From contig JAPPPS010000017.1 in NCBI GenBank assembly GCA_028817405.1, forward strand, positions 1-52,663: DNA of 52,663 nucleotides, read 5' to 3'. Positions 1-6,564 of the stretch are shown piece after piece (positions within the stretch are counted from its first letter, which is position 1; each line of letters opens with the position of its first letter). Source of the stretch: Gammaproteobacteria bacterium (GTDB taxonomy: Bacteria; Pseudomonadota; Gammaproteobacteria; Arenicellales; Poriferihabitantaceae). The notes beneath the pieces were generated by a model. It was given only the letters and a program-made list of their open reading frames with translations, had not been told where the DNA came from and did not search any database. Made by a program: the position numbers and the translations under genes.

Positions 1-131
1 CCGCCGGTTTTCCATTGCATGAGACGGTCCACTCCGACGCCCATTTTTTTCGCCAAGCCATCCACAGTCAGACCGGCGCGCGCCTGCGCCCAGTCCACGA
101 TTTCCGGGTTAATAAACGCTTGTTGAGTCAT
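1..131 (-). CDS. N-terminal fragment of an HTH (XRE-like) protein, possibly ImmA/IrrE type
   Basis: The reading frame starts with ATG at 131 and runs off the left edge of the window, so only 43 residues are visible. It begins MTQQAFINPEIVDWAQARAG and continues with a helix-turn-helix-like stretch (LTVDGLAKKMGVGVDRLMQW). The phrase 'F-INPEI--WAR-RAGLS---LA-K-GV' is typical of the N-terminal XRE domain of ImmA/IrrE-type metallopeptidase regulators, which are common in mobile and stress-response loci. The peptidase domain, if present, lies outside the window, so the family call is an inference from the N-terminus only. It has the same orientation as the FRG-domain gene upstream of it. Confidence 0.6.
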   Translation of the reverse strand, partial: MTQQAFINPEIVDWAQARAGLTVDGLAKKMGVGVDRLMQWKTG

Positions 132-263
132 CTGCTTCGTCTTCGGTCGGCGAAAGCGTTTCCAGCATAACAGATTCTAAACTGCAAACCCCGCCTATTG
201 ACTTTCGCTGGCAGCCAGCCGCCCACGCGGTTCAGAGCGATGAGCGACCGATGCGCTTTTACT

Positions 264-292
264 GGCAAGCGGTCGCTGTTGACCCGCTTGCC
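264..292. repeat. Perfect 9-bp inverted repeat between the FRG gene and the HTH gene
   Basis: Arms GGCAAGCGG (264-272) and CCGCTTGCC (284-292) enclose an 11-base loop. It lies about 70 bp beyond the stop of the minus-strand FRG gene and could act as a transcription terminator or operator. There is no clear U-tract on either side, so the role is open. Confidence 0.45.
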
Positions 293-361
293 GTCAATAG
301 CACGGCTATCTCTCGGTACAAATGTCGGCAGGATTTTACCACCGCCAACCGTTCGCCCGCT

Positions 362-1639
362 TTACACATCATCACTTGCTTCCCCGATACTGGATAAAGC
401 TTTCTCGATATTGCTTATTAGTTCGTTGTCGCCGGCTTGCTTTGCCAGTTTTTCGGCATGCTGCAAATCTTTTCGAGCAGATTCTGCGTCGAGTTTTGTA
501 TATATATATCCTCGAACCCAGTAAAGAATTGCTTCGTTAGGAGCGATTTCAATTGCTTTGTCTAGATCACCTATTGCGGCATCATATTTCTCCAAAAAAT
601 GCTTCACAATCCCTCGATTGCGATACCATGCCGCTTTGTCAGGGCCAAGAGAAATTGCTTTGTCTAAATCTCTCAACGCTTCCTCATATTTCTTCAACTT
701 AAATTGTGCAATTGCTCGACCATGGTAGGCCTCCGCATAGCAGCGATCATTTTTTACCGCCTTGCTGTATAGTCCTACTGCTTTATTGAGCTCTCCTTCC
801 TGCGCGGCCGCGTTACCTGCCCGGAAGTTTTCCAGCGGTGACGACAACGTCACCGACTCTTCATGCCCATGGAGATTTGCAAACCCGGGCATGTCCCTGA
901 ACAGCGATTCTCTCGTTGTGCCCAACATTTCGAGTTCCCGCAACACATCACTCTTTTCCGCTTGCGGAATCGTGATTTTCTTCATGAGTTCGCCATCTAC
1001 ATTCGGCTTGCCGAATACGAAAAGGCTGTTCTGCCTTAAGATTCGTTGATTCATCCCGTGCGGAGACCAGTGCCAATAAGATGGCGCCCCTTCAAACGAC
1101 ACCTTCCCCTCATCGCCCTTTTCCTGTTCCCGAGTTTGGAAATTGAGAACGGCTTCTACACCGCCCTTGTGATGCATGTCATTTTGTTCGATGGAACGGA
1201 AAGTTTCGGGGTTATTTGTATTCAGAACGAAAACTTTTCCATCTTGTTCGCCACCGTCTTCATCTTTGTATGATTGACAGGCAAACCACAAAGCAACGAA
1301 AAAATCGCGCGTAAAGTCGATAAGGCAGGTTGCCGCGCCATTGTGTTGCAATTCCGCCAGCAATTCCAAATCGCTGAGTTTCTGACCGTTCTTAATTCCG
1401 TAGCCGTTCATGCGAGCCGGCTCCAGAATTTCTTGCCGATGATAGTCGATGAAGTATTGTTGATTTATTGCTTTGCTCTCCGCCTCGCTCTTTCCTTTTT
1501 TCAGGCGCCGATAAGCCGCCGACTCGACTTCCCAACCCGCATTCGCCTGCCCACGATAGGCGTAAATCCCATCGTGAGATGTCATCTCGGCGAGTTGCCC
1601 CAGATATTTGGCAACCAAACTTTTGGCGGGCGCATTCAT
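362..1639 (-). CDS. FRG-domain protein with C-terminal TPR repeats
   Basis: The protein is about 425 residues. The N-terminal half matches the FRG domain, with the naming block YRGQ near residue 28 followed by W-VES-A-RRL and a central segment with CLIDFTRDFFVALWFAC. From about residue 290 three to four TPR-like units follow (for example AEAYHGRAIAQFKLKKYEEA and WYRNRGIVKHFLEKYDAAIG). FRG domains are known from bacterial and phage genes and are often found in defence islands; their biochemical role is poorly defined. I chose ATG at 1639 because a GAGG sits 9 bases upstream; an in-frame ATG at 1675 is possible but overlaps an upstream gene remnant. The promoter is probably the orphan TGTGCTACACT element at 1802-1812. 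TPRs suggest a protein partner. Confidence 0.8.
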   Translation of the reverse strand: MNAPAKSLVAKYLGQLAEMTSHDGIYAYRGQANAGWEVESAAYRRLKKGKSEAESKAINQQYFIDYHRQEILEPARMNGYGIKNGQKLSDLELLAELQHNGAATCLIDFTRDFFVALWFACQSYKDEDGGEQDGKVFVLNTNNPETFRSIEQNDMHHKGGVEAVLNFQTREQEKGDEGKVSFEGAPSYWHWSPHGMNQRILRQNSLFVFGKPNVDGELMKKITIPQAEKSDVLRELEMLGTTRESLFRDMPGFANLHGHEESVTLSSPLENFRAGNAAAQEGELNKAVGLYSKAVKNDRCYAEAYHGRAIAQFKLKKYEEALRDLDKAISLGPDKAAWYRNRGIVKHFLEKYDAAIGDLDKAIEIAPNEAILYWVRGYIYTKLDAESARKDLQHAEKLAKQAGDNELISNIEKALSSIGEASDDV

Positions 1640-1650
1640 GTCTATATGCC

Positions 1651-1764
1651 TCATGATTCTGGAAATTCTGTCCAATGTCCCCGTTTCCGCCCTTGTTCAT
1701 CGGTGCGGTTATGGTCGGCAAAAGCCGTGGCGGCGAGGGCGATGATGACGGTTTTGATTTTCGT
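1651..1764 (-). pseudogene. Decayed 5' fragment of a MORN-type lipoprotein gene (start codon lost)
   Basis: Reading left from 1764 the frame gives ACG (in place of ATG) then KIKTVIIALAATAFADHN and ends in GRKRGHWTEFPES plus a stop. This matches the first 52 residues of the lipoprotein gene at 2411-3388 (MKTQTAIVALVATLLAGC, later SAFADHNRTN and HGPWTEFPE) with the lipobox segment deleted and the start codon mutated. Its promoter element is preserved at 1802-1812. The remnant ends 12 bases before the FRG-gene start, so it now serves as a 5' leader for that gene. No repeat units remain. Confidence 0.75.
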
Positions 1765-1801
1765 GGCGATTCTTCGGGCGGCAGGGGTGGCAGGGTGGCA
1801 A

Positions 1802-1812
1802 AGTGTAGCACA
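1802..1812 (-). promoter_or_regulatory. Extended -10 promoter, copy A of the repeated 5' module
   Basis: On the minus strand the sequence reads TGTGCTACACT: a TG dinucleotide, one base, then TACACT as the -10 hexamer. The same element precedes the genes at 3388 and 4072 and an orphan at 5450. Transcription from here would read the decayed lipoprotein fragment and then the FRG gene. Confidence 0.55.
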
Positions 1813-1873
1813 ACCGGGCAAGGAAATTTTCCGCGCCAGGTTTTTGCGTAATCCGCGAAAAATTTCGGTCGCC

Positions 1874-1895
1874 ACTCCGTGCAGGAACACGGAGT
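1874..1895. repeat. REP-like palindrome, ACTCCG family
   Basis: Perfect 8-bp arms ACTCCGTG (1874-1881) and CACGGAGT (1888-1895) with a 6-base loop. A second member at 12377-12396 has the same outer bases (ACTCCG...CGGAGT, flanked by GGAC/CGGAC on one side and GGCGA on the other) but GC/GC instead of TG/CA inside. The stem is kept by compensatory change. The type resembles extragenic palindromes common in proteobacteria. Confidence 0.7.
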
Positions 1896-1969
1896 CCGGA
1901 TGACAAGGACGGCAATTTTCGTGCCCCGGAAACTCGCAAAAACTGCAGGCGCGCGGATGCGGCAAATTA

Positions 1970-2362
1970 TCAGAATGTTAACAAGCAGCGGCATATCAAA
2001 TCGCCGTAACCCCACATGAATGTGCCGACGACAAGAAGTCCGGTGGCAAAGAGTTGCAGTTTTTTCCTCTTCTTTGGCATTTGACCATCGCCATCGGGAT
2101 GGAATGCCATATCACATCCCCGCGCCATCGGATACAGAAACAGATATTGGCGGTGATACAGAATCACCGAAAACAACACCATCACGCTGCCCACTCGTTG
2201 TGCATGCCCGCAATCCCACGAGAATGCCAGCGGCAACGCAAACGCCATGGCGAATGACAGCATGGTTGCCGCTATTAAAAGCCAGTCACCACATGTCCAA
2301 GCATCATTCTTGCGTTGCTCGTCTCGCAACTTTTCCATTTCGGATTTTTCTTCGGGGTTCAT
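1970..2362 (-). CDS. Small hypothetical membrane protein
   Basis: A 130-residue protein that I do not recognise. It has a charged N-terminus (MNPEEKSEMEKLRDEQRKND) and three hydrophobic segments: about residues 28-46 (LLIAATMLSFAMAFALPLAF), 57-73 and 103-120. A basic loop MPKKRKKLQ lies between the second and third, suggesting a cytoplasmic side. It follows the MORN-type lipoprotein gene by 48 bp on the same strand and could share its transcript. An AGAGGAA ribosome-binding site lies about 10 bases before the ATG. No catalytic motif is visible. Confidence 0.65.
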   Translation of the reverse strand: MNPEEKSEMEKLRDEQRKNDAWTCGDWLLIAATMLSFAMAFALPLAFSWDCGHAQRVGSVMVLFSVILYHRQYLFLYPMARGCDMAFHPDGDGQMPKKRKKLQLFATGLLVVGTFMWGYGDLICRCLLTF

Positions 2363-2410
2363 CAGAGCATTTCCTCTCGGTTTGAGTTGGCCAATAGAAG
2401 CGGTTGGGGG

Positions 2411-3388
2411 TCAGCAGCCTATTTCATTGCCGTCTACATATTCGCATTCTGCCACTTCGCCATTGGCACCCCGGAAAACCCATTTACCGTGTTGTTTGCC
2501 ATCCACCACGGGGCCTTCCATCACATCGCCATTGGCAAGCCGAAAAACCCAATGACCGTGCCGCTTGCCGTCCACATAATCGCCCTCTTGCACATGGCCA
2601 TCGGCAAACTGCTCAACCCAACGGCCGTGCTGCTGGCCATTCACCATATCGCCTTTATGCACACCGCCCTCGGCAGGCCACGCAGTCCAATGACCGTGCT
2701 TCTTGCCTGTCACATTGAGTTCGCCTTCCGCCACACTGCCGTCGGGAAGCCGATGAACCCACTTGCCATGCGGCTTATCGTCCACCATTGTGCCATCCAA
2801 CACTTCGCCATTGGCAGACCGCTCAACCCAACGGCCTTGTCGTTTGAAGTCCACCATGGGGCCTTCCGCCACATTGCCATTGACAGACCGCACAACCCAG
2901 TGGCCGCTTTCCTTGCCATCCACATATTCTCCTTCCCCCACATCGCCATTGGCTCCCTGCGCAACCCACTTGCCGTGCGGCTTGCCGTCCACATATTCGC
3001 CTTCTGCCACCCCGCCATCGGCACCGCGATGAACCCACTTGCCGTGCCGTTTGTTGTTTACATATTCGCCTTCCGACACATTGCCATTGGCTTCTCGCTC
3101 AACCCAACGGCCGTGCGCCTTGTCGGCCACAAACGGGCCTTCCGCCACACTACCATCGGTAAATTGCACAACCCAATGACCGTGTTTCTTGCCAGCAACA
3201 TAATCACCTTCAGCCGACAGCACATCTTCTTGCTCAGGAAATTCCGTCCAAGGCCCGTGCTTTAACCCCAAAGAGTTGGTGCGGTTGTGGTCGGCGAAAG
3301 CCGAATCGACTTTGTCGATGGGTTGGAAACTGCCGCAACCAGCCAGTAGGGTGGCGACAAGGGCGACGATGGCGGTTTGGGTTTTCAT
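2411..3388 (-). CDS. MORN-type (YwqK-like) repeat lipoprotein
   Basis: The protein is 325 residues. MKTQTAIVALVATLLAGC is a lipoprotein signal with lipobox LAGC (Cys18), so the mature protein should be membrane-tethered. From residue 56 there are eleven full 23-residue units of the form EG-YVDGK-HGKWV---ANG-V and a truncated last one (AECEYVDGNEIGC). The unit matches the MORN-repeat variant of proteins annotated as YwqK-family antitoxin; that name does not prove an antitoxin role here. ATG at 3388 is chosen over the longer frame to 3433 because the signal peptide starts there, after GGAGAACC-like leader sequence, with TGTGCTACACT-type promoter 36 bases upstream. The next gene upstream is a paralogue with the same repeat. 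The 69-bp tandem DNA repeat should be prone to copy-number change. Confidence 0.8.
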   Translation of the reverse strand: MKTQTAIVALVATLLAGCGSFQPIDKVDSAFADHNRTNSLGLKHGPWTEFPEQEDVLSAEGDYVAGKKHGHWVVQFTDGSVAEGPFVADKAHGRWVEREANGNVSEGEYVNNKRHGKWVHRGADGGVAEGEYVDGKPHGKWVAQGANGDVGEGEYVDGKESGHWVVRSVNGNVAEGPMVDFKRQGRWVERSANGEVLDGTMVDDKPHGKWVHRLPDGSVAEGELNVTGKKHGHWTAWPAEGGVHKGDMVNGQQHGRWVEQFADGHVQEGDYVDGKRHGHWVFRLANGDVMEGPVVDGKQHGKWVFRGANGEVAECEYVDGNEIGC

Positions 3389-3423
3389 GTCGGTTCTCCG
3401 AACGGCGAATTGGCGGACGGCGA

Positions 3424-3434
3424 AGTGTAGCACG
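3424..3434 (-). promoter_or_regulatory. Extended -10 promoter, copy B of the repeated 5' module
   Basis: Minus strand CGTGCTACACT, 36 bases before the ATG at 3388. The 5' leader between it and the ATG (with CGCCAATTCGCCG and GGAGAACC-type sequence) is also shared with copies C and D. Confidence 0.6.
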
Positions 3435-3448
3435 CCCGGGCGGTGGAG

Positions 3449-4072
3449 TTATTCGTCCACGATTTCCCCGTTGCGGAAAGTCATGTGCAGCACCGTTCCA
3501 TCTGGAAACTGGAAAACCCAAGGGCCGTACCGCTTGCCTTTCACAACGGGGCCTTCCGCCACACGGCCAGCATTTCGCAAAATCCAATGGCCGTGCTCCT
3601 TGCCGTCCACAAAGGGGCCTTCCGCTACACCGCCATTAGCACTCCGCAAAACCCAATCGCCGTGCTTTTTGTCGCTCACAAATGGGCCTTCTTCCACATC
3701 GCCATTGGCAGACCGCAAAACCCAATCGCCGTGCATCTCGCCGTTCACAAAGGGGCCTTCCTGCACACCGCCGCTGGCAAACCGCAAAACCCAGGGGCCG
3801 TGCCGCTTGCCGCCCACATAGGGGCCTTCCTCCACCTGGCCATCGGCCCACCGCAAAACCCAACGGCCATGCCTCTTGCCGTCCACAAAGCGGCCTTCCT
3901 TCACAACGCCGTCTTTTTCAATAACGCAATGACCGTTGTATGGGCATGGAGAAAACAAGAAGTTTGAAAGCCGGTTGACGATGCCGAGTTTGAGTCCGCT
4001 GACAGTGTACTCAGCGATGCTTGCCACAATAAGGATAAAGATGAAAATGCCGATGTTTCTAATGATTTTCAT
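3449..4072 (-). CDS. Membrane-anchored MORN-type repeat protein
   Basis: The protein is 207 residues, starting MKIIRNIGIFIFILIVASIA. The N-terminal hydrophobic helix has no lipobox, so it is probably a signal anchor. From residue 58 there are six 23-residue units (for example EGPFVSDKKHGDWVLRSANG) and a short cap ending FRNGEIVDE. The repeats are the same type as in the lipoprotein gene 60 bp downstream, so the two arose by tandem duplication, and the upstream leader is homologous too. ATG at 4072 is chosen over a longer frame to 4171 because GGAGAACCGCC precedes it. It is divergent from the TIR gene, with about 290 bp between the starts. Function unknown; the repeats suggest a rigid beta-hairpin stack facing the periplasm. 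Confidence 0.78.
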   Translation of the reverse strand: MKIIRNIGIFIFILIVASIAEYTVSGLKLGIVNRLSNFLFSPCPYNGHCVIEKDGVVKEGRFVDGKRHGRWVLRWADGQVEEGPYVGGKRHGPWVLRFASGGVQEGPFVNGEMHGDWVLRSANGDVEEGPFVSDKKHGDWVLRSANGGVAEGPFVDGKEHGHWILRNAGRVAEGPVVKGKRYGPWVFQFPDGTVLHMTFRNGEIVDE

Positions 4073-4117
4073 GGCGGTTCTCCGGCGGTGGATTGACGGT
4101 CGGCGGATTGGCAGCGA

Positions 4118-4128
4118 AATGTAGCACA
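4118..4128 (-). promoter_or_regulatory. Extended -10 promoter, copy C of the repeated 5' module
   Basis: Minus strand TGTGCTACATT, 46 bases before the ATG at 4072. Just upstream (4129-4150) the minus strand reads GAATAACACCACCGCCC, nearly the same as the stop-codon region of the gene it drives (GAATAACTCCACCGCCC). This suggests a lost third tandem copy. Confidence 0.55.
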
Positions 4129-4170
4129 GCTGGGCGGTGGTGTTATTCCCGACGACCGCCCCACCCGCCA

Positions 4171-4193
4171 CACCCGCAGTATGTTAAGCGGAC
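4171..4193. repeat. REP-like palindrome, CCCGC-GTTAA-GCGGG family (degenerate copy)
   Basis: CACCCGCAGTATGTTAAGCGGAC. The core CCGC/GCGG stem and the AGTNTGTTAA loop match the copies at 12467, 20397, 9847 and 42379; the outer stem is broken in this copy. Confidence 0.55.
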
Positions 4194-4227
4194 ATCCAGT
4201 AAATTTCGCTTGCTTTTATCGATTTTG

Positions 4228-4236
4228 TGGTAGGAT
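4228..4236 (+). promoter_or_regulatory. Probable extended -10 promoter for the TIR gene
   Basis: TGGTAGGAT: a TGn extension followed by TAGGAT, in a locally T-rich stretch, 128 bases before the TIR start. A weak TTGCTT lies upstream with short spacing. Confidence 0.4.
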
Positions 4237-4244
4237 GGCTCAAC

Positions 4245-4361
4245 ATGAGGCGTGGGAAAGCACGGTCGCCGGCAAGTAGCGAAACCAACGTCGGCAACAG
4301 AAACAACCCTCGACGGCCTTGCCTATCGGGAATTATTCAACCCCAACCCAAAGAGGCTTGA
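4245..4361 (+). CDS. Candidate 38-codon upstream ORF leading into the TIR gene
   Basis: ATG at 4245 opens a frame beginning MRRGKARSPASSETN and rich in Arg, Asn and Pro. It ends with TGA at 4359-4361, two bases before the TIR ATG at 4364. The TIR ribosome-binding site (AAGAGG) lies inside its last codons, so translation of the two could be coupled. An AGGA sits 9 bases before the ATG. No homologue is recognised, and it may be a leader peptide or simply untranslated leader. Confidence 0.3.
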   Translation: MRRGKARSPASSETNVGNRNNPRRPCLSGIIQPQPKEA

Positions 4362-4363
4362 TA

Positions 4364-5356
4364 ATGCGTAAGTATCATGTGGCGTTTTCTTTCGCCGGTG
4401 AAAACCGGACATATGTTGAGAGCGTGTTTTCTTACCTGAAAGAGAACAGTTCTCTCAAGGTTTTTTATGACAGAGATAACGAAATCCATTTATGGGGTAA
4501 GAATCTCCTGGAAACCTTTCAAGATATTTACACGAGAGATGCGCATTTTGTGGTGATGTTTATTTCTGCGGACTATGTGAGAAAAGGATTCCCAATGCAA
4601 GAAAGGCGTTATGCTCTGGATAGATCCATCGAAAGCGCAAAGGAATACATTCTTCTTGCTAAATTCGATGGTGATATCGATGTTCCTGGAATCCCGACTT
4701 CCATGGCCTACATCGATTTGAGCAGATGCTCACCCGAGGAGTTTGCTCAAAAGATAATCAAAAAAATGACCGAAAGAGGTTTGTATTTTGACGAGCCCGT
4801 CATTCAGAAATCTTGCTCCGTGAATAAATTCCGGAGCGATACTATTTCACGGTCCACTGTCACCATCAAAAGTGAAAATGGGGCGCCAATTGAAAGCGTG
4901 GATGTATGGATGTTTAAACCCAATGGAACCCATAATGGGTGGAAATCCAACGCCAACGGCCAGGCCACTTTTACCAAAATGAAGTCGGGCGACTTTTACA
5001 CGGTATTCTGTGCGCATCCCGATTACCCCGCCGTAATTGTAGACAACCATGAAGCAGGTTTCGATATCTCAATCTCCATGAACAAAAGCAGTGGGATTGG
5101 GTCAACAATGTTCGATTCTACGGGGTATTTGCCGGGCCTGAAAGGCAGGCTGAATCCCATTTTGGATTCATCCAAAAGAACATACATTTATGGCGACAAC
5201 ATTGCGATTAACGGAAGCGTTGATGGTCAACCGAAGCATTTCGAATTTGGCGAAAACATCAACCTCGAGGACTGTGATGGAAATGTGGTCGATATCAGAA
5301 TTTTGCGCATCATTGGGGAATGCGCGATACTGAACTACAAGCCACACACCGCTTGA
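4364..5356 (+). CDS. TIR-domain protein with C-terminal beta-rich domains
   Basis: The protein is 330 residues. Residues 3-135 are a bacterial TIR domain: YHVAFSFAGENR strand/loop, FYDRDNEIHLWGKNL BB-loop region, FVVMFISADYV, then FPMQERRYALDRS, where Glu80 is the likely NAD-hydrolase glutamate. Known family members cleave NAD+ in antiphage systems. Residues about 165-240 resemble a carboxypeptidase-regulatory Ig-like fold (TIKSENGAPIESVDVWMF, SNANGQATF). The C-terminal segment (LPGLKGRLNPILDSSKRTYI to ILNYK) is beta-rich and looks like a separate domain, possibly a sensor. ATG at 4364 follows AAGAGGCTTGATA and is preferred to an earlier in-frame ATG at 4319. It is divergent from the MORN-type genes. 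An antiphage or toxin role is an inference from the TIR domain. Confidence 0.82.
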   Translation: MRKYHVAFSFAGENRTYVESVFSYLKENSSLKVFYDRDNEIHLWGKNLLETFQDIYTRDAHFVVMFISADYVRKGFPMQERRYALDRSIESAKEYILLAKFDGDIDVPGIPTSMAYIDLSRCSPEEFAQKIIKKMTERGLYFDEPVIQKSCSVNKFRSDTISRSTVTIKSENGAPIESVDVWMFKPNGTHNGWKSNANGQATFTKMKSGDFYTVFCAHPDYPAVIVDNHEAGFDISISMNKSSGIGSTMFDSTGYLPGLKGRLNPILDSSKRTYIYGDNIAINGSVDGQPKHFEFGENINLEDCDGNVVDIRILRIIGECAILNYKPHTA

Positions 5357-5390
5357 GCGTCGTGCATATCGTCGCGCTGTTCGACGCAAA

Positions 5391-5450
5391 TCAACTACCA
5401 TTGGAATGCACGGCGATGGCGCGGTCGGTGATGGCGTTTTTGATTTTCAT
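5391..5450 (-). pseudogene. Orphan 5' module: lipoprotein start with no gene body
   Basis: From ATG at 5450 the frame reads MKIKNAITDRAIAVHSNGS and stops at 5391. The first codons and the 35-base leader match those of the MORN-type genes, but the hydrophobic core and the body are missing. The promoter element at 5486-5496 is intact. The frame converges on the 3' end of the TIR gene, 34 bp away. Confidence 0.6.
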
Positions 5451-5485
5451 GGCGGTTCCCCGGTCGGCGGATTGGCGGGCGACGA

Positions 5486-5496
5486 AGTGTAGCACA
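5486..5496 (-). promoter_or_regulatory. Extended -10 promoter, copy D of the repeated 5' module
   Basis: Minus strand TGTGCTACACT, identical to copy A. Downstream there is only a 19-codon orphan frame and then the antisense strand of the TIR gene, so any transcript from here would run antisense into the TIR 3' end. Confidence 0.5.
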
Positions 5497-5577
5497 GCCG
5501 ACGCTGGCACAATTTTTTGTGCATGCAAAAAGCATACCCAAGAAAGTGTTGTCTGGGTCGGCCCATAAGATTCTGCT

Positions 5578-5617
5578 GGAGCCATGCAAGGAATTCCCGC
5601 TCACTTGTCATGGCTCC
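5578..5617. repeat. Inverted repeat GGAGCCATG / CATGGCTCC
   Basis: Two perfect 9-bp arms (5578-5586 and 5609-5617) separated by 22 bases, between the orphan 5' module and the end of the minus-strand gene at 5625. It may be a terminator for that gene. No strong T-run follows on the minus strand. Confidence 0.4.
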
Positions 5618-5624
5618 TAAAAAT

Positions 5625-6143
5625 CTATGAGCCGCCGATTTTATTCATCAAATCGGCAGATTTGTTTACCAATGACGATATGGATAGTAACAGACCCTCG
5701 TATATCGGGTCAAACCCTTCCTTATAATCATCGCCTATCTCTTCATTTCTTAACATTTTTATCCGACCCTCGGTAATCCATTCCTGATAACTAATAGACA
5801 CCAAAGACAACTGCCGAACATCTTCGCGGAGTTCGGGAAAATAAAGTCTGGAAATCATCTCGACTTCAGATATGGGAAATATCCCAAGATTCTTTTCGTG
5901 GCCAAATAAATCGCCATCTCTCTTCTCCTCCAACCAAAATTTTACTCTATAGGAAGCGTCGACCAACTGCTCCAATTTTTCACGCTTTAAGCGCAGGTTG
6001 GATGCCCTCCGTTCCTGTTTATGAAACACAATGGAACCCACAACACCCCCCAGAGTAGCGAGCAGGCCACCGACAACAACAGGCACCAGGTTTAATATGG
6101 CGGAACCCAAGGACACCCCCATTTGTACGCTTTCCATCGTCAT
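5625..6143 (-). CDS. Hypothetical membrane protein with coiled-coil region
   Basis: A 172-residue protein of unknown family. An N-terminal hydrophobic helix (about 10-40, SAILNLVPVVVGGLLATLGG) is followed by a basic, helical segment (HKQERRASNLRLKREKLEQL) and an acidic C-terminal half. The ATG overlaps the stop of the truncated erpA copy (ATGA), and GAGAGG precedes it. Translation is therefore probably coupled to that fragment, and the erpA-type promoter at 6403-6408 should drive it. This arrangement suggests the gene was placed under a captured housekeeping promoter. No catalytic motif is seen. Confidence 0.7.
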   Translation of the reverse strand: MTMESVQMGVSLGSAILNLVPVVVGGLLATLGGVVGSIVFHKQERRASNLRLKREKLEQLVDASYRVKFWLEEKRDGDLFGHEKNLGIFPISEVEMISRLYFPELREDVRQLSLVSISYQEWITEGRIKMLRNEEIGDDYKEGFDPIYEGLLLSISSLVNKSADLMNKIGGS

Positions 6144-6373
6144 TTACCTCTCACATTAGGCTCCAATGACGGCGCGACCACTTCCACCCCGCCCTGCGCG
6201 ATGGCGATGTCGTCTTCCTGTTTTTCCTCGTCGAACTGAAAGCCATACTGAAACCCCGAACAGCCGCCGCCGCGGATAAACACCCGCAACTTCAACTCGG
6301 GATTGTGCTTCGCCGCCAGCAGCGCATGAACCCGCTCGACCGCGCTCTCGGAAATCTTCAAATCGGTTTGCAT
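6140..6373 (-). pseudogene. Truncated erpA copy (5' end only)
   Basis: From ATG at 6373 the first 65 codons are the same as those of the intact erpA at 12634, apparently base for base except one change at the very end. The frame then runs into unrelated sequence (VAPSLEPNVRGK) and stops, overlapping the next ATG. It keeps Cys38 but lacks the C-terminal CGC ligands, so it should not carry an Fe-S cluster. It looks like a leader open reading frame that couples translation of the downstream membrane protein. The upstream promoter region is also duplicated but more diverged. Confidence 0.85.
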
Positions 6374-6465
6374 GGGAAAAACACCGTGATGCATGTGCCG
6401 CGATTATAACGGAAATGGGGGAATTCGATGGGGAAATCAAGCGCCGCCACGCTACCGACCGCTTC
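6178..6465 (-). repeat. Left arm of an inverted repeat carrying the erpA promoter and first 65 codons
   Basis: Matches 12528-12831 in opposite orientation. The coding part (about 195 bp) looks identical by eye; the promoter-proximal 90 bp is similar with small indels (the right copy has an extra TTATTTCCGGCGCT-like duplication). The limits are estimated by eye. The two arms bracket about 6 kb holding the pentapeptide, lipoprotein and beta-solenoid genes. Confidence 0.8.
6403..6408 (-). promoter_or_regulatory. TATAAT -10 box, duplicated erpA promoter
   Basis: Minus strand CCGTTATAATCGC, 29 bases before the ATG at 6373 and identical in context to the intact erpA promoter at 12601. No good -35 is seen. 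Confidence 0.55.
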
Positions 6466-6564
6466 ATTTCTCGACACACATCTCGGTTATTTATGATGCT
6501 TCCGCCTTTTGTGCGGCGATTGCCGAGAGTCGCAGATGGGGTAAAATGGCGGGGGAGGCGGATG

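Noticed and set aside
2315-3265. A 316-codon plus-strand frame opposite the MORN-type lipoprotein gene
   Set aside because: It is a shadow of the 69-bp repeat read on the opposite strand. It has no ribosome-binding site, and the minus-strand frame has a signal peptide and a known repeat.
2411-3900. Regular 69-bp repeats that might suggest a CRISPR array
   Set aside because: The repeats are contiguous and coding (23 residues each) with no unique spacers.
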